From Candidatus Kuenenia stuttgartensis (GTDB taxonomy: Bacteria > Gemmatimonadota > Gemmatimonadetes > Gemmatimonadales > Gemmatimonadaceae): a DNA stretch of 32,237 nt. The stretch's first letter is position 1. Every line of letters starts with the position of its first letter. The translations under genes were made by a program, and so were the position numbers. Positions 15,943-22,245 of the stretch are shown one piece after another. The notes beneath the pieces were generated by a model. It did not search any database. It saw only the letters and a program-made list of their open reading frames with translations, and was not told where the DNA came from. The DNA lies in the NCBI GenBank assembly GCA_943330235.2, contig CALQGY020000038.1, forward strand, positions 1 to 32,237, written 5' to 3'.

Positions 15943-16430
15943 GACGCGCGCTCCGCAGGGACGGTGGCCGACAGCTCCGCGATCATCGCGTCCATCTTCG
16001 GGATATCGAGATTCTCGTGATAGGTATCATTCACCATCATCATGGGCGCCGTGCCGCACGATCCGAGGCACTCAACGCGCGACAGCGTGAAGCAGCGATC
16101 AGGTGTGGTCTGCCCCGACACAATGCCGAGCCGCGCCTGCACATGATCGAGGATCCGCTCCGCGCCGCGCATGGTGCACGACACGTTGTGGCAGACCTGC
16201 AGATGGAAGGCGCCGATGGGCACGCGCCGGAACTGCGTGTAGAACTCCAGCACTTCTTCCACCTGGATGCGCGGCACGCCGAGGTATTCCACCAACCCGT
16301 CGATATCGCTGTCGGCGACATAGCCGCGGTCTTCCTGGATGCGGCGCAGGCACGGAATCGTCAGCGACGATTCAAACCCTGCCGGATACCGGCGCTTCCA
16401 CTGCTCGAACTCGGGAATAAGATGTTTCAT
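15939..16430 (-). CDS. nuoE: NADH-quinone oxidoreductase subunit E
   Basis: This 163-aa thioredoxin-fold subunit carries the 2Fe-2S cluster N1a. The ligands appear as CHNVSC in the middle and CLGSCGTAP near the end, the standard four-cysteine pattern. The N-terminal helical part includes LRRIQEDRGYVADSDIDGLVEYL. The ATG at 16430 (MKHLIPEFEQW) is preferred over a GTG at 16439, because it forms a 4-bp ATGA overlap with the nuoD stop, like its neighbours. The stop overlaps nuoF by 4 bp. Confidence 0.96.
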   Translation of the reverse strand: MKHLIPEFEQWKRRYPAGFESSLTIPCLRRIQEDRGYVADSDIDGLVEYLGVPRIQVEEVLEFYTQFRRVPIGAFHLQVCHNVSCTMRGAERILDHVQARLGIVSGQTTPDRCFTLSRVECLGSCGTAPMMMVNDTYHENLDIPKMDAMIAELSATVPAERAS

Positions 16431-17650
16431 CGGTCGCACTCGCCGCCGATCATGTTGACCGAGCCGAAGGTGGTCACCACGTCGGCCAGCTGATAGCCGT
16501 TGAGCATGAGATGTACGCCGCCCATGTGCACGAAGCTGGGCGAGCGCACGTGCACTTTGTGCGGCACGCCGCCGCCGGTGCTCACGATGTAGAAGCCCAG
16601 TTCACCGTTCGGCGCCTCATGCGCGAGGTAGATCTCGCCGGCCGGTACCACGGGTCCTTCCATCACGAGCTTGAAATGATTGATCAGGGATTCGATCTCG
16701 TTGTACACGAGCGTCTTCGGCGGGAAAATGCAGCGCCGGTCGTCCACGTTGATCGGGCCGTCGGGGAGCATGTCCATCAACTGCCGGATCATGTGCACCG
16801 ACTCATCCATCTCGCGCATGCGCACGAAATAGCGATCGTAGTTGTCGCCCTTAATGCCAACCGGAACCTGAAAATCCAGCTCCGCGTACGCCAGGTACGG
16901 CGCGTCTTTGCGCAGATCACGCGGCACGCCGGTCGAGCGCAGAATCGGGCCGGTAAAACCCCAGTTAAGCGCGTCCGCGGTGCTGATCACGCCGACATCC
17001 CGCAAACGATCAATGAAGATGCGGTTCCGGTCCACCAGACCGTGCACGCGTCCCACGAAATCCTCGTACTGGTCAAGAATCTCGGCCAGACGGTCCAGCC
17101 ATCCCGGCGGCAGATCTTCAGCCAGTCCACCAATGCGGCTATACGAGTACGTCACCCGCGCGCCCGTGAGCGCCGCAAGATGCTCGTACATGTAGTCGCG
17201 GATCATCACCAGATAGAGGAACGCGGTCATCGCGCCCAGCTCCATCAGACTCGCCGCCACACAGGTGAGGTGATCACAGAGACGCGAATATTCCGAGAGC
17301 AGCGTGCGCAGATACTTCGTGCGCGGCGTCATCTCGATGCCCATCATCTTCTCAACCGCTTCGCAGTACGCGAAGCCGTTGATCAGCGCCGAGCAGTAGT
17401 TGAGGCGATCGCAGTACGGAATGAGGTTGTGCCAGGTATGATCCTCGCACTCCTTCTCGAATCCGCGATGGAGATAGCCGCAGTGGACATCGGTGCGCAG
17501 AATGCGCTCGCCGTCCAGCTCCGCAATGATCTGCACCGTCCCGTGCGTGGCCGGATGTGACGGCCCGAGGTTGACGATGACCGAGCCTTCGCGCTCATGA
17601 CCGACCAGCGACGAACGGACCGGATTCGGAATGATGATTTCAGCGGTCAC
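16427..17650 (-). CDS. nuoD: NADH-quinone oxidoreductase subunit D (49-kDa type)
   Basis: This 407-aa quinone-site subunit is derived from the [NiFe]-hydrogenase large subunit. Visible signatures are NLGPSHPATHGTVQ, HCGYLHRGFEK, ELGAMTAFLYLVMIRDYMYE and the C-terminal VNMIGGECDR. The His and Tyr used in quinone binding are expected around SHPATHG and in the TPRTKYL region. It is separate from NuoC, unlike the fused NuoCD of Escherichia coli. The start is GTG at 17650, three bases after the nuoC stop. The end overlaps nuoE by 4 bp. Confidence 0.97.
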   Translation of the reverse strand: MTAEIIIPNPVRSSLVGHEREGSVIVNLGPSHPATHGTVQIIAELDGERILRTDVHCGYLHRGFEKECEDHTWHNLIPYCDRLNYCSALINGFAYCEAVEKMMGIEMTPRTKYLRTLLSEYSRLCDHLTCVAASLMELGAMTAFLYLVMIRDYMYEHLAALTGARVTYSYSRIGGLAEDLPPGWLDRLAEILDQYEDFVGRVHGLVDRNRIFIDRLRDVGVISTADALNWGFTGPILRSTGVPRDLRKDAPYLAYAELDFQVPVGIKGDNYDRYFVRMREMDESVHMIRQLMDMLPDGPINVDDRRCIFPPKTLVYNEIESLINHFKLVMEGPVVPAGEIYLAHEAPNGELGFYIVSTGGGVPHKVHVRSPSFVHMGGVHLMLNGYQLADVVTTFGSVNMIGGECDR

Positions 17651-17653
17651 GAT

Positions 17654-18127
17654 CTAAAACCGGTACGGGACAAGCGGCTGCTCGAACTGCTTCGGATAGT
17701 CCTTGCGCAGCGGATGCCCCGTGAAGCCTTCGTACAACAGGATGGGTCGCAGATCGTCATTGCCGGTAAACACGATGCCGTACATATCGTGACACTCCCG
17801 CTCCATATAGCCGGCCGACCCGTACAACGGTCGCAGCGTAGCAACCGCCGGGCTGGACTCGGCCACGCGCGTCTTGATCCGCACGCGCACTTTATGCGTG
17901 GTGGAGTAGAAGTGGTGGACCACTTCAAACCGCAGTTCGTGGTCAGGCCAGTCCACCGCGGTGACATCCAGAAACACATCAAAGGCGTGCGCCGATTGCA
18001 GGCGCTCCACCGTGGGCAGCAGCTGCGCGGGCGCCAGCTCAATCACGAAGACGCCGTGCGACACCGTCGTGCGCTCGCCCGCCTGCGAAAATTCCTGCTG
18101 CAAGACATCAAAGAGAGGGACGGTCAC
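17654..18127 (-). CDS. nuoC: NADH-quinone oxidoreductase subunit C (30-kDa type)
   Basis: This 157-aa peripheral-arm subunit packs on NuoD. The family signature shows as YMERECHDMYGIVFTGNDDLRPILLYEGFTGHPLRKDYP (positions about 105-143), with the conserved ERE, DMYGI and GHPLRKD elements. FLDVTAVDWPDHELRFEVV is also typical. It is near the short end of the family. The start is GTG at 18127, two bases past the nuoB stop. Nothing unusual is seen. Confidence 0.95.
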   Translation of the reverse strand: MTVPLFDVLQQEFSQAGERTTVSHGVFVIELAPAQLLPTVERLQSAHAFDVFLDVTAVDWPDHELRFEVVHHFYSTTHKVRVRIKTRVAESSPAVATLRPLYGSAGYMERECHDMYGIVFTGNDDLRPILLYEGFTGHPLRKDYPKQFEQPLVPYRF

Positions 18128-18129
18128 GA

Positions 18130-18648
18130 TCAGAACGTCTCGTTGATGATGGGGTGACGGCCCTGCGCGATGCGCTCCTGCAACTTCATGATGCCGTCAA
18201 TCACCATCTCCGGACGTGGCGGGCACCCCGGGATGTAGACATCCACCGGGATGATCTTGTCGATGCCCGGCAGCGACGCGTAGTTCTGGTAGAACCCACC
18301 GCTGGTCGCGCAGACACCGAAGGCCATGACCCACTTCGGCTCGCACATCTGCTCGTACACTTTGCGCAGAATCGGCGCCTGCTTCTGCGTGACCGTTCCC
18401 ACGATCATCAGCAGGTCGGCCTGGCGCGGCGAGAATCTGGGCAGGGCCGCGCCGAACCGATCCGTGTCGTACGCCGATGCGCTGACGGCCATGAACTCCA
18501 TGGCGCAGCACGCGGTGACAAACGGATACGGAAACAGCGAGAATTTGCGCGCCCAGCCGACCAATTCATCCTTCTTGGTCGTGATGAACTCGAATGTTCC
18601 GGCCGGCTCTCGCGGCACAGACACGACTGGCAGGGGCTTCCCGTACAT
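18130..18648 (-). CDS. nuoB: NADH-quinone oxidoreductase subunit B ([4Fe-4S] cluster N2)
   Basis: This 172-aa subunit holds cluster N2, the last electron carrier before quinone. Ligands are visible in VTACCAMEFM (the tandem cysteines), GVCATSGG and IPGCPPRPEMVIDGIMKLQ. Other family elements are DLLMIVGTVTQKQAPILRKVYEQM and YIPGCPPRPE. The ATG at 18648 (MYGKPLPVV) is chosen over an in-frame start at 18888, because the extra 80 residues are Arg/His-rich shadow sequence lying inside nuoA. Two bases separate it from the nuoA stop. Confidence 0.96.
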   Translation of the reverse strand: MYGKPLPVVSVPREPAGTFEFITTKKDELVGWARKFSLFPYPFVTACCAMEFMAVSASAYDTDRFGAALPRFSPRQADLLMIVGTVTQKQAPILRKVYEQMCEPKWVMAFGVCATSGGFYQNYASLPGIDKIIPVDVYIPGCPPRPEMVIDGIMKLQERIAQGRHPIINETF

Positions 18649-18650
18649 CG

Positions 18651-19016
18651 TTACTCCGTCACTGCTTCCAGAAGCCGCGCCTTGAAGACGTACAGGAGGC
18701 TCAGGACCAGCAGAAAGACAAATATGAAGAACGTGAACAGCAGAAATCCGGTCAGCGGTCGCGCGCCCAGTGCCCAAATGAACAGGAACATGGTCTCGAG
18801 ATCGAACAGGATGAACAGGATCGCGACCCCATAGTACTTGATCGAGACCGCCTTCACGTTGATGGTCTCGTTCTGCATGACGCCGCACTCGAACGGTTCC
18901 AGCTTGATCGAGTTGTTGACCGGTTTAGGCCCGAGCAGCCGGTTCAACCCCAGCACCAAGCCGACGAACGCGACGATCGTCGTCAGGTACAGGAGGAAAA
19001 TGACGTAGGGATTCAT
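18651..19016 (-). CDS. nuoA: NADH-quinone oxidoreductase subunit A
   Basis: This 121-aa, three-helix subunit is the first gene of the nuo operon. KLEPFECGV, SIKYYGVAILFILFDLETMF and the acidic residues in helix 2 are family hallmarks. The cysteine in the loop after helix 1 is the residue known for redox- or state-dependent exposure in complex I. The ATG at 19016 (MNPYVIFLLY) is taken because the in-frame upstream extension to 19130 lacks any hydrophobic or conserved character. The Shine-Dalgarno sequence there is weak. Confidence 0.95.
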   Translation of the reverse strand: MNPYVIFLLYLTTIVAFVGLVLGLNRLLGPKPVNNSIKLEPFECGVMQNETINVKAVSIKYYGVAILFILFDLETMFLFIWALGARPLTGFLLFTFFIFVFLLVLSLLYVFKARLLEAVTE

Positions 19017-19295
19017 CGCGGCCAACGCGAACAGTCCTGGAAGGGGGGTGCGGTCCGGACTCGGCGACACAAGCGGGTCACCATCGAGATTGTGAACGTG
19101 GTGGCGGGTAAATGGCGCGTCAAGGCGCAAGTGTGCTTCGGTCCGGATACGTCTTGGCGATCAGCGTGGGAAGAATGCGCATCATCACCGGCAGCAGTCC
19201 CCTGATCCCGCGGGTGAAGAGCCTCACGCCGTCAGCGCCCGACGCGAGTTTTCCGACCACAACGTCTGGACATCGCGCGCCCAATCGCGCCTCTT
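19017..19295. promoter_or_regulatory. Divergent intergenic region carrying the nuo operon promoter
   Basis: This 279-bp spacer separates nuoA (minus) from the flavoprotein gene (plus), so both promoters should be here. No clear sigma70-type pair could be assigned. CGGTCCGGA occurs twice (19051-19059 and 19139-19147), and GTCCGGAC (19053-19060) is an 8-bp palindrome. In GC-rich DNA these are weak evidence for an operator. No small gene is supported here. Confidence 0.35.
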
Positions 19296-20603
19296 ATGGG
19301 CATGACCGACCCAGAGCAGTCTCGACGCCAGTTTCTGGCCTTTCTGGCCGCGAGCCCGCTGGTGGCCGCCGCCGGCTTCGACCGAAACGCCTTCGCGCGG
19401 TTCATCGGCGAGTCCCCCGACAGCCCCAAGCGTGCCCTCGGCCTCGCGCAGCACATCGCGCAGCAATCCGCACCGCAGCCGCCGCTCATCACGGCCGCCA
19501 AGGATGCCCTCGACGTCTTCGACTTCGAACCCGTCGCCCAGCAAAAAATCCCCATCGCGCATTGGGGCTATCTGGCCACCGGCACCGACGACGATCGGAC
19601 CATCCAAGCCAATCGCGAGGGCTTCGACCGCTGGGCCCTGCGGGCGCGACGACTCATCGACGTCAGCAAGATCGACGCGAGCGTCTCCCTCTTCGGCACG
19701 CGCTATCCGACGCCCATCATCATCAATCCGGTCGGCAGCCAGAAAGCGTTTCATCCGGAAGGCGAAATCGCCGTCGCACGCGCGGCCAAGTCCCAGAACC
19801 ATCTGCAGGTCTTGTCCACCGTCGCCACCACATCCATCGAGGACGCCATCGCCGCGCGCGGCGGACCGGTCTGGTTCCAGCTCTACCACCAATCGGACTG
19901 GGCCATCACGCGACAGATCGTGCAACGGGCAGAGCGCGCGGGCGCACCAGCCATCGTCTTCACCGTCGATCTGCTGGGCGGCAGCAACCGCGAAACCATG
20001 ATCCGCGAGGCGCGCCGCGACACGCGCGAATGCATCAAGTGCCACCTCGGTGGCGCGCCGCTCCCCGGCATCAGCGGACGCGTTGATGATCGCGACAATC
20101 GCCGCAAGCCCAACCTCGTGGGCTACGAACAGCAGACGCCCATCATGGAAGTCGGGACGCCCACGTGGGAGTTCATCGATCGGCTCAAGAACGCGACGAA
20201 GATGAAGGTGCTCATCAAGGGCATCACCACGCAGGAAGACGCCAAGCTGGCGGTGGCGCGTGGCGTCGATGGCTTGTTCGTCTCTAACCATGGCGGCCGC
20301 GCCGAGAACTCCATGCGCGCCACCATCACGTCGCTCCCCGATGTCCTGCTGGGCGCCGCCGGCAAGATCCCGGTCATCTGCGACGGCGGATTCCGCCGCG
20401 GCACCGACATCTTCAAGGCGATGGCGCTTGGCGCCACCGCGATCGGCATCGGCCGCCCCTACATCTGGGGGTTGGGCGCCTTCGGGCAGGAAGGCGTGGA
20501 AACGGTCCTCGCCATTCTCCGCAAGGAATTCGAGGTGGTGATGAAGCAGAGCGGCACCACCAGTCTCGCGAAAATCACCCGCGACCACATCACCCCGCGC
20601 TGA
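19296..20603 (+). CDS. Tat-signal FMN-dependent alpha-hydroxy-acid oxidoreductase with CxxCH motif
   Basis: This 435-aa protein belongs to the lactate/glycolate oxidase family, which oxidises 2-hydroxy-acids to 2-oxoacids with FMN. The active site shows as SNHGGR (330-335, catalytic His332), with the FMN lysine in LIKGI (Lys308). FMN phosphate is bound by CDGGFRRGTDIFKAMALGA and IGIGRP. The N-terminus SRRQFLAFLAASPLVAAA is a twin-arginine signal, so folded export is predicted. In the variable loop after the TVDLLGG strand lies CIKCH (246-250), a classic haem-c attachment motif that is absent from lactate and glycolate oxidases. Known flavocytochromes of this family carry haem in a separate N-terminal domain. 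An electron path from FMN to a periplasmic haem is inferred only. The start has no clear Shine-Dalgarno sequence, and GTG/ATG choices nearby matter little. Confidence 0.88.
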   Translation: MGMTDPEQSRRQFLAFLAASPLVAAAGFDRNAFARFIGESPDSPKRALGLAQHIAQQSAPQPPLITAAKDALDVFDFEPVAQQKIPIAHWGYLATGTDDDRTIQANREGFDRWALRARRLIDVSKIDASVSLFGTRYPTPIIINPVGSQKAFHPEGEIAVARAAKSQNHLQVLSTVATTSIEDAIAARGGPVWFQLYHQSDWAITRQIVQRAERAGAPAIVFTVDLLGGSNRETMIREARRDTRECIKCHLGGAPLPGISGRVDDRDNRRKPNLVGYEQQTPIMEVGTPTWEFIDRLKNATKMKVLIKGITTQEDAKLAVARGVDGLFVSNHGGRAENSMRATITSLPDVLLGAAGKIPVICDGGFRRGTDIFKAMALGATAIGIGRPYIWGLGAFGQEGVETVLAILRKEFEVVMKQSGTTSLAKITRDHITPR

Positions 20604-20660
20604 AGCGCGGCGGGCCAATCATCCGCCGCCGCGTTCAGCGCAGCCCGGGTTTCACCGGGT
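20604..20660 (+). terminator. Possible terminator hairpins after the flavoprotein gene
   Basis: Right after the stop, a GC stem pairs CGGCGG (near 20611) with CCGCCG (near 20626), and outer TGAA/TTCA pairing is possible with a bulge. A second small hairpin, CCCGG-GTTTCA-CCGGG, lies around 20644-20659. Neither has a U-run. They lie between two convergent genes. Confidence 0.35.
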
Positions 20661-21989
20661 TCAGGGCCGCCGCTTCGAGGTCGAAGCGGCGGCCTTGGCT
20701 TTGGCGGGGCGCTTCGCGCTCGACGCCGCCGAGGATGTCGTCGGCACCGGCGCATCACGCAGCACCACCTGCTGCTTGGCGTCGAACCCGACCGATAGCT
20801 TCGCCGCGCTCGCCAGCGCCTTCAGCGCATTCCCCGACGACTCCAGGCTCACGCGCATCGTGACCGGTCGATCCCCCAAGGCCGCATCCCCGAGTGACGC
20901 CTTCAGGTCGAACCAGCGGTTCAGCTCCTGGAGCACAGTGCGTACTGGTTCGTTGGTGAACGACAAGCTGTCGCGCAACCATCCCAACATGCGTGTGCGC
21001 TCCACCACGTCCACCGTCTGCGTGCTGCCGTCACGCGCCACCCGCACGGCGCTCCCGGCGGCGACGTCGGTGTGACCACTCTGGTCCTTCACGCTCACCG
21101 AAACCGTCCCCTCGTCCACCGCGATGATGACCGCCTGCTCATCATCGAACGCACGGACCGCAAATGTGGTCCCGCCGGCCGTGATGGTCGCGTTGGCGGC
21201 ACGCACCACCAGCGGCTGCGACGAACCCGCCGCCACAGTGAAGGCGGCACTGCCCGACAACTCGAGCGTGCGAACCAGCACCCCGAAATCGGCTGGGATC
21301 CGCACCCGCGTCTCCGAGCCGATACGCACCACTGAGCCATCATTCAGCGTGGTCGTCCCGCGCTGCCCACGCGCCGATGTGAGTGACCGCGCCCCCTCCG
21401 CCTTCAGCGCCTTCGTCGCGGCAAACTCCGAACCCGTCGCATTCATCCAGCGCATCGCCGCGATAATCACCATCGAGAGCACGGCGATCAACGCCACCGG
21501 CACCTTCCACCCACCGGTCCGTGCCACGTGCTGCACATGTTCGGCCGCATGGCGCTTCATCTCCACCTGCGACTCGAGCACCGCTCGCTCCCGATCAGCA
21601 GGCACCGCATGGACCTCGGCCAGCAGCTGGGCGACGGCCTGCTCCGTCGGGAGGGTATGGTCGTGCGGCGCATGCGTCGCGGCGCTCCGTCCGTGATGCA
21701 GCGCCGCGTGTTTGCGCCGCTGCACCGCCGCCTCGTCGAGAATCGCTTGGGTCAGGGTCGACGTCATGACCGACACATCGGTTAACTGCACGCGTCGCTC
21801 CCAGACATCGAGCATGGCCTGATGCGCCACGCGTCCCGCATGGTGCGCCAACTCCGGGCCAAGGGCCTCGCTTGCCCGTTCCAGCAAGGCGTCGTATTCG
21901 GTGCGGAAAATCCGAGCCAGTTCATCTTCGTCGCCGCGGACAAATGCGGTGAACTGGGTCACATCAGGCTGCCGGAGCGTATTGGCCAT
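20661..21989 (-). CDS. FecR-domain membrane protein with sigma-region-2-like N-terminus
   Basis: This 442-aa protein appears to have three parts. Residues about 10-100 resemble ECF sigma region 2 in pattern: FRTEYDALLERASEALG, then QAMLDVWERR, then a helix ending DEAAVQRRKHAALHH. Residues 161-180 (WKVPVALIAVLSMVIIAAM) form one membrane helix. Residues about 205-300 are a FecR domain, with GQRGTTTLNDGSVVRIG and TITAGGTTFAVRAF. Residues about 340-410 match the FecR C-terminal/secretin-like module, with SLSFTNEPVRTVLQELNRWF. The tail is Ala/Lys-rich. FecR proteins sense outer-membrane signals and control an ECF sigma factor. No separate sigma gene or TonB receptor is nearby, so the fused N-terminus may replace it. 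The sigma likeness is by eye only. GAGG precedes the ATG at 21989. Confidence 0.75.
   Translation of the reverse strand: MANTLRQPDVTQFTAFVRGDEDELARIFRTEYDALLERASEALGPELAHHAGRVAHQAMLDVWERRVQLTDVSVMTSTLTQAILDEAAVQRRKHAALHHGRSAATHAPHDHTLPTEQAVAQLLAEVHAVPADRERAVLESQVEMKRHAAEHVQHVARTGGWKVPVALIAVLSMVIIAAMRWMNATGSEFAATKALKAEGARSLTSARGQRGTTTLNDGSVVRIGSETRVRIPADFGVLVRTLELSGSAAFTVAAGSSQPLVVRAANATITAGGTTFAVRAFDDEQAVIIAVDEGTVSVSVKDQSGHTDVAAGSAVRVARDGSTQTVDVVERTRMLGWLRDSLSFTNEPVRTVLQELNRWFDLKASLGDAALGDRPVTMRVSLESSGNALKALASAAKLSVGFDAKQQVVLRDAPVPTTSSAASSAKRPAKAKAAASTSKRRP
20665..20694. terminator. 13-bp perfect hairpin in the 3' end of the fecR-like gene
   Basis: GGCCGCCGCTTCG (20665-20677) pairs perfectly with CGAAGCGGCGGCC (20682-20694) across the loop AGGT. 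It lies inside the last codons of the minus-strand gene, encoding its basic tail, and directly downstream of the convergent + strand gene. TTGGCTTT follows on the + side. It may end transcription from both sides. Confidence 0.5.
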
Positions 21990-22050
21990 CGTGCCTCACT
22001 CAGAAGGAGATAAGCCACGCTCGACCCATCCGCCGAGTCGCGCAAAGGGA

Positions 22051-22069
22051 GACACCGGCAGCCAGTGTC
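22051..22069. promoter_or_regulatory. 19-bp imperfect dyad upstream of the fecR-like gene
   Basis: GACACCGGCAGCCAGTGTC is symmetric at seven of nine pairs (GACAC.GG...CC.GTGTC). It lies about 60 bp before the fecR-like start, in the 256-bp divergent spacer. On the minus strand, GGAAT just upstream and TGTCT at its end resemble an ECF-type promoter, though with long spacing. Operator or autoregulatory use is a guess. Confidence 0.3.
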
Positions 22070-22245
22070 AGGAATTCCCCGAACCTTGGATGCCGGCAAC
22101 GCCCCGCCGCCGCCGGATGCGCCTCCCCTGAGACGCCCAAACGGGCAAGCATTCGCCCGCGCCGTTATCCTACGACCATACCGGCCTCGGCATCGTCCCA
22201 TCGACGGTCCGGGCTGACCCGTTCGCGTCATTGATCCCACTCTAC

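Noticed and set aside
18649-18888. N-terminal extension of NuoB
   Set aside because: Lies wholly inside nuoA and encodes Arg/His-rich sequence. The start at 18648 matches the family.
19051-19147. CGGTCCGGA direct repeat as an operator
   Set aside because: Only two short GC-rich copies 88 bp apart. Chance occurrence is likely.
19224-20618. 464-aa open frame antisense to the flavoprotein gene
   Set aside because: Shadow of the FMN oxidoreductase. No domain is seen in the antisense protein.
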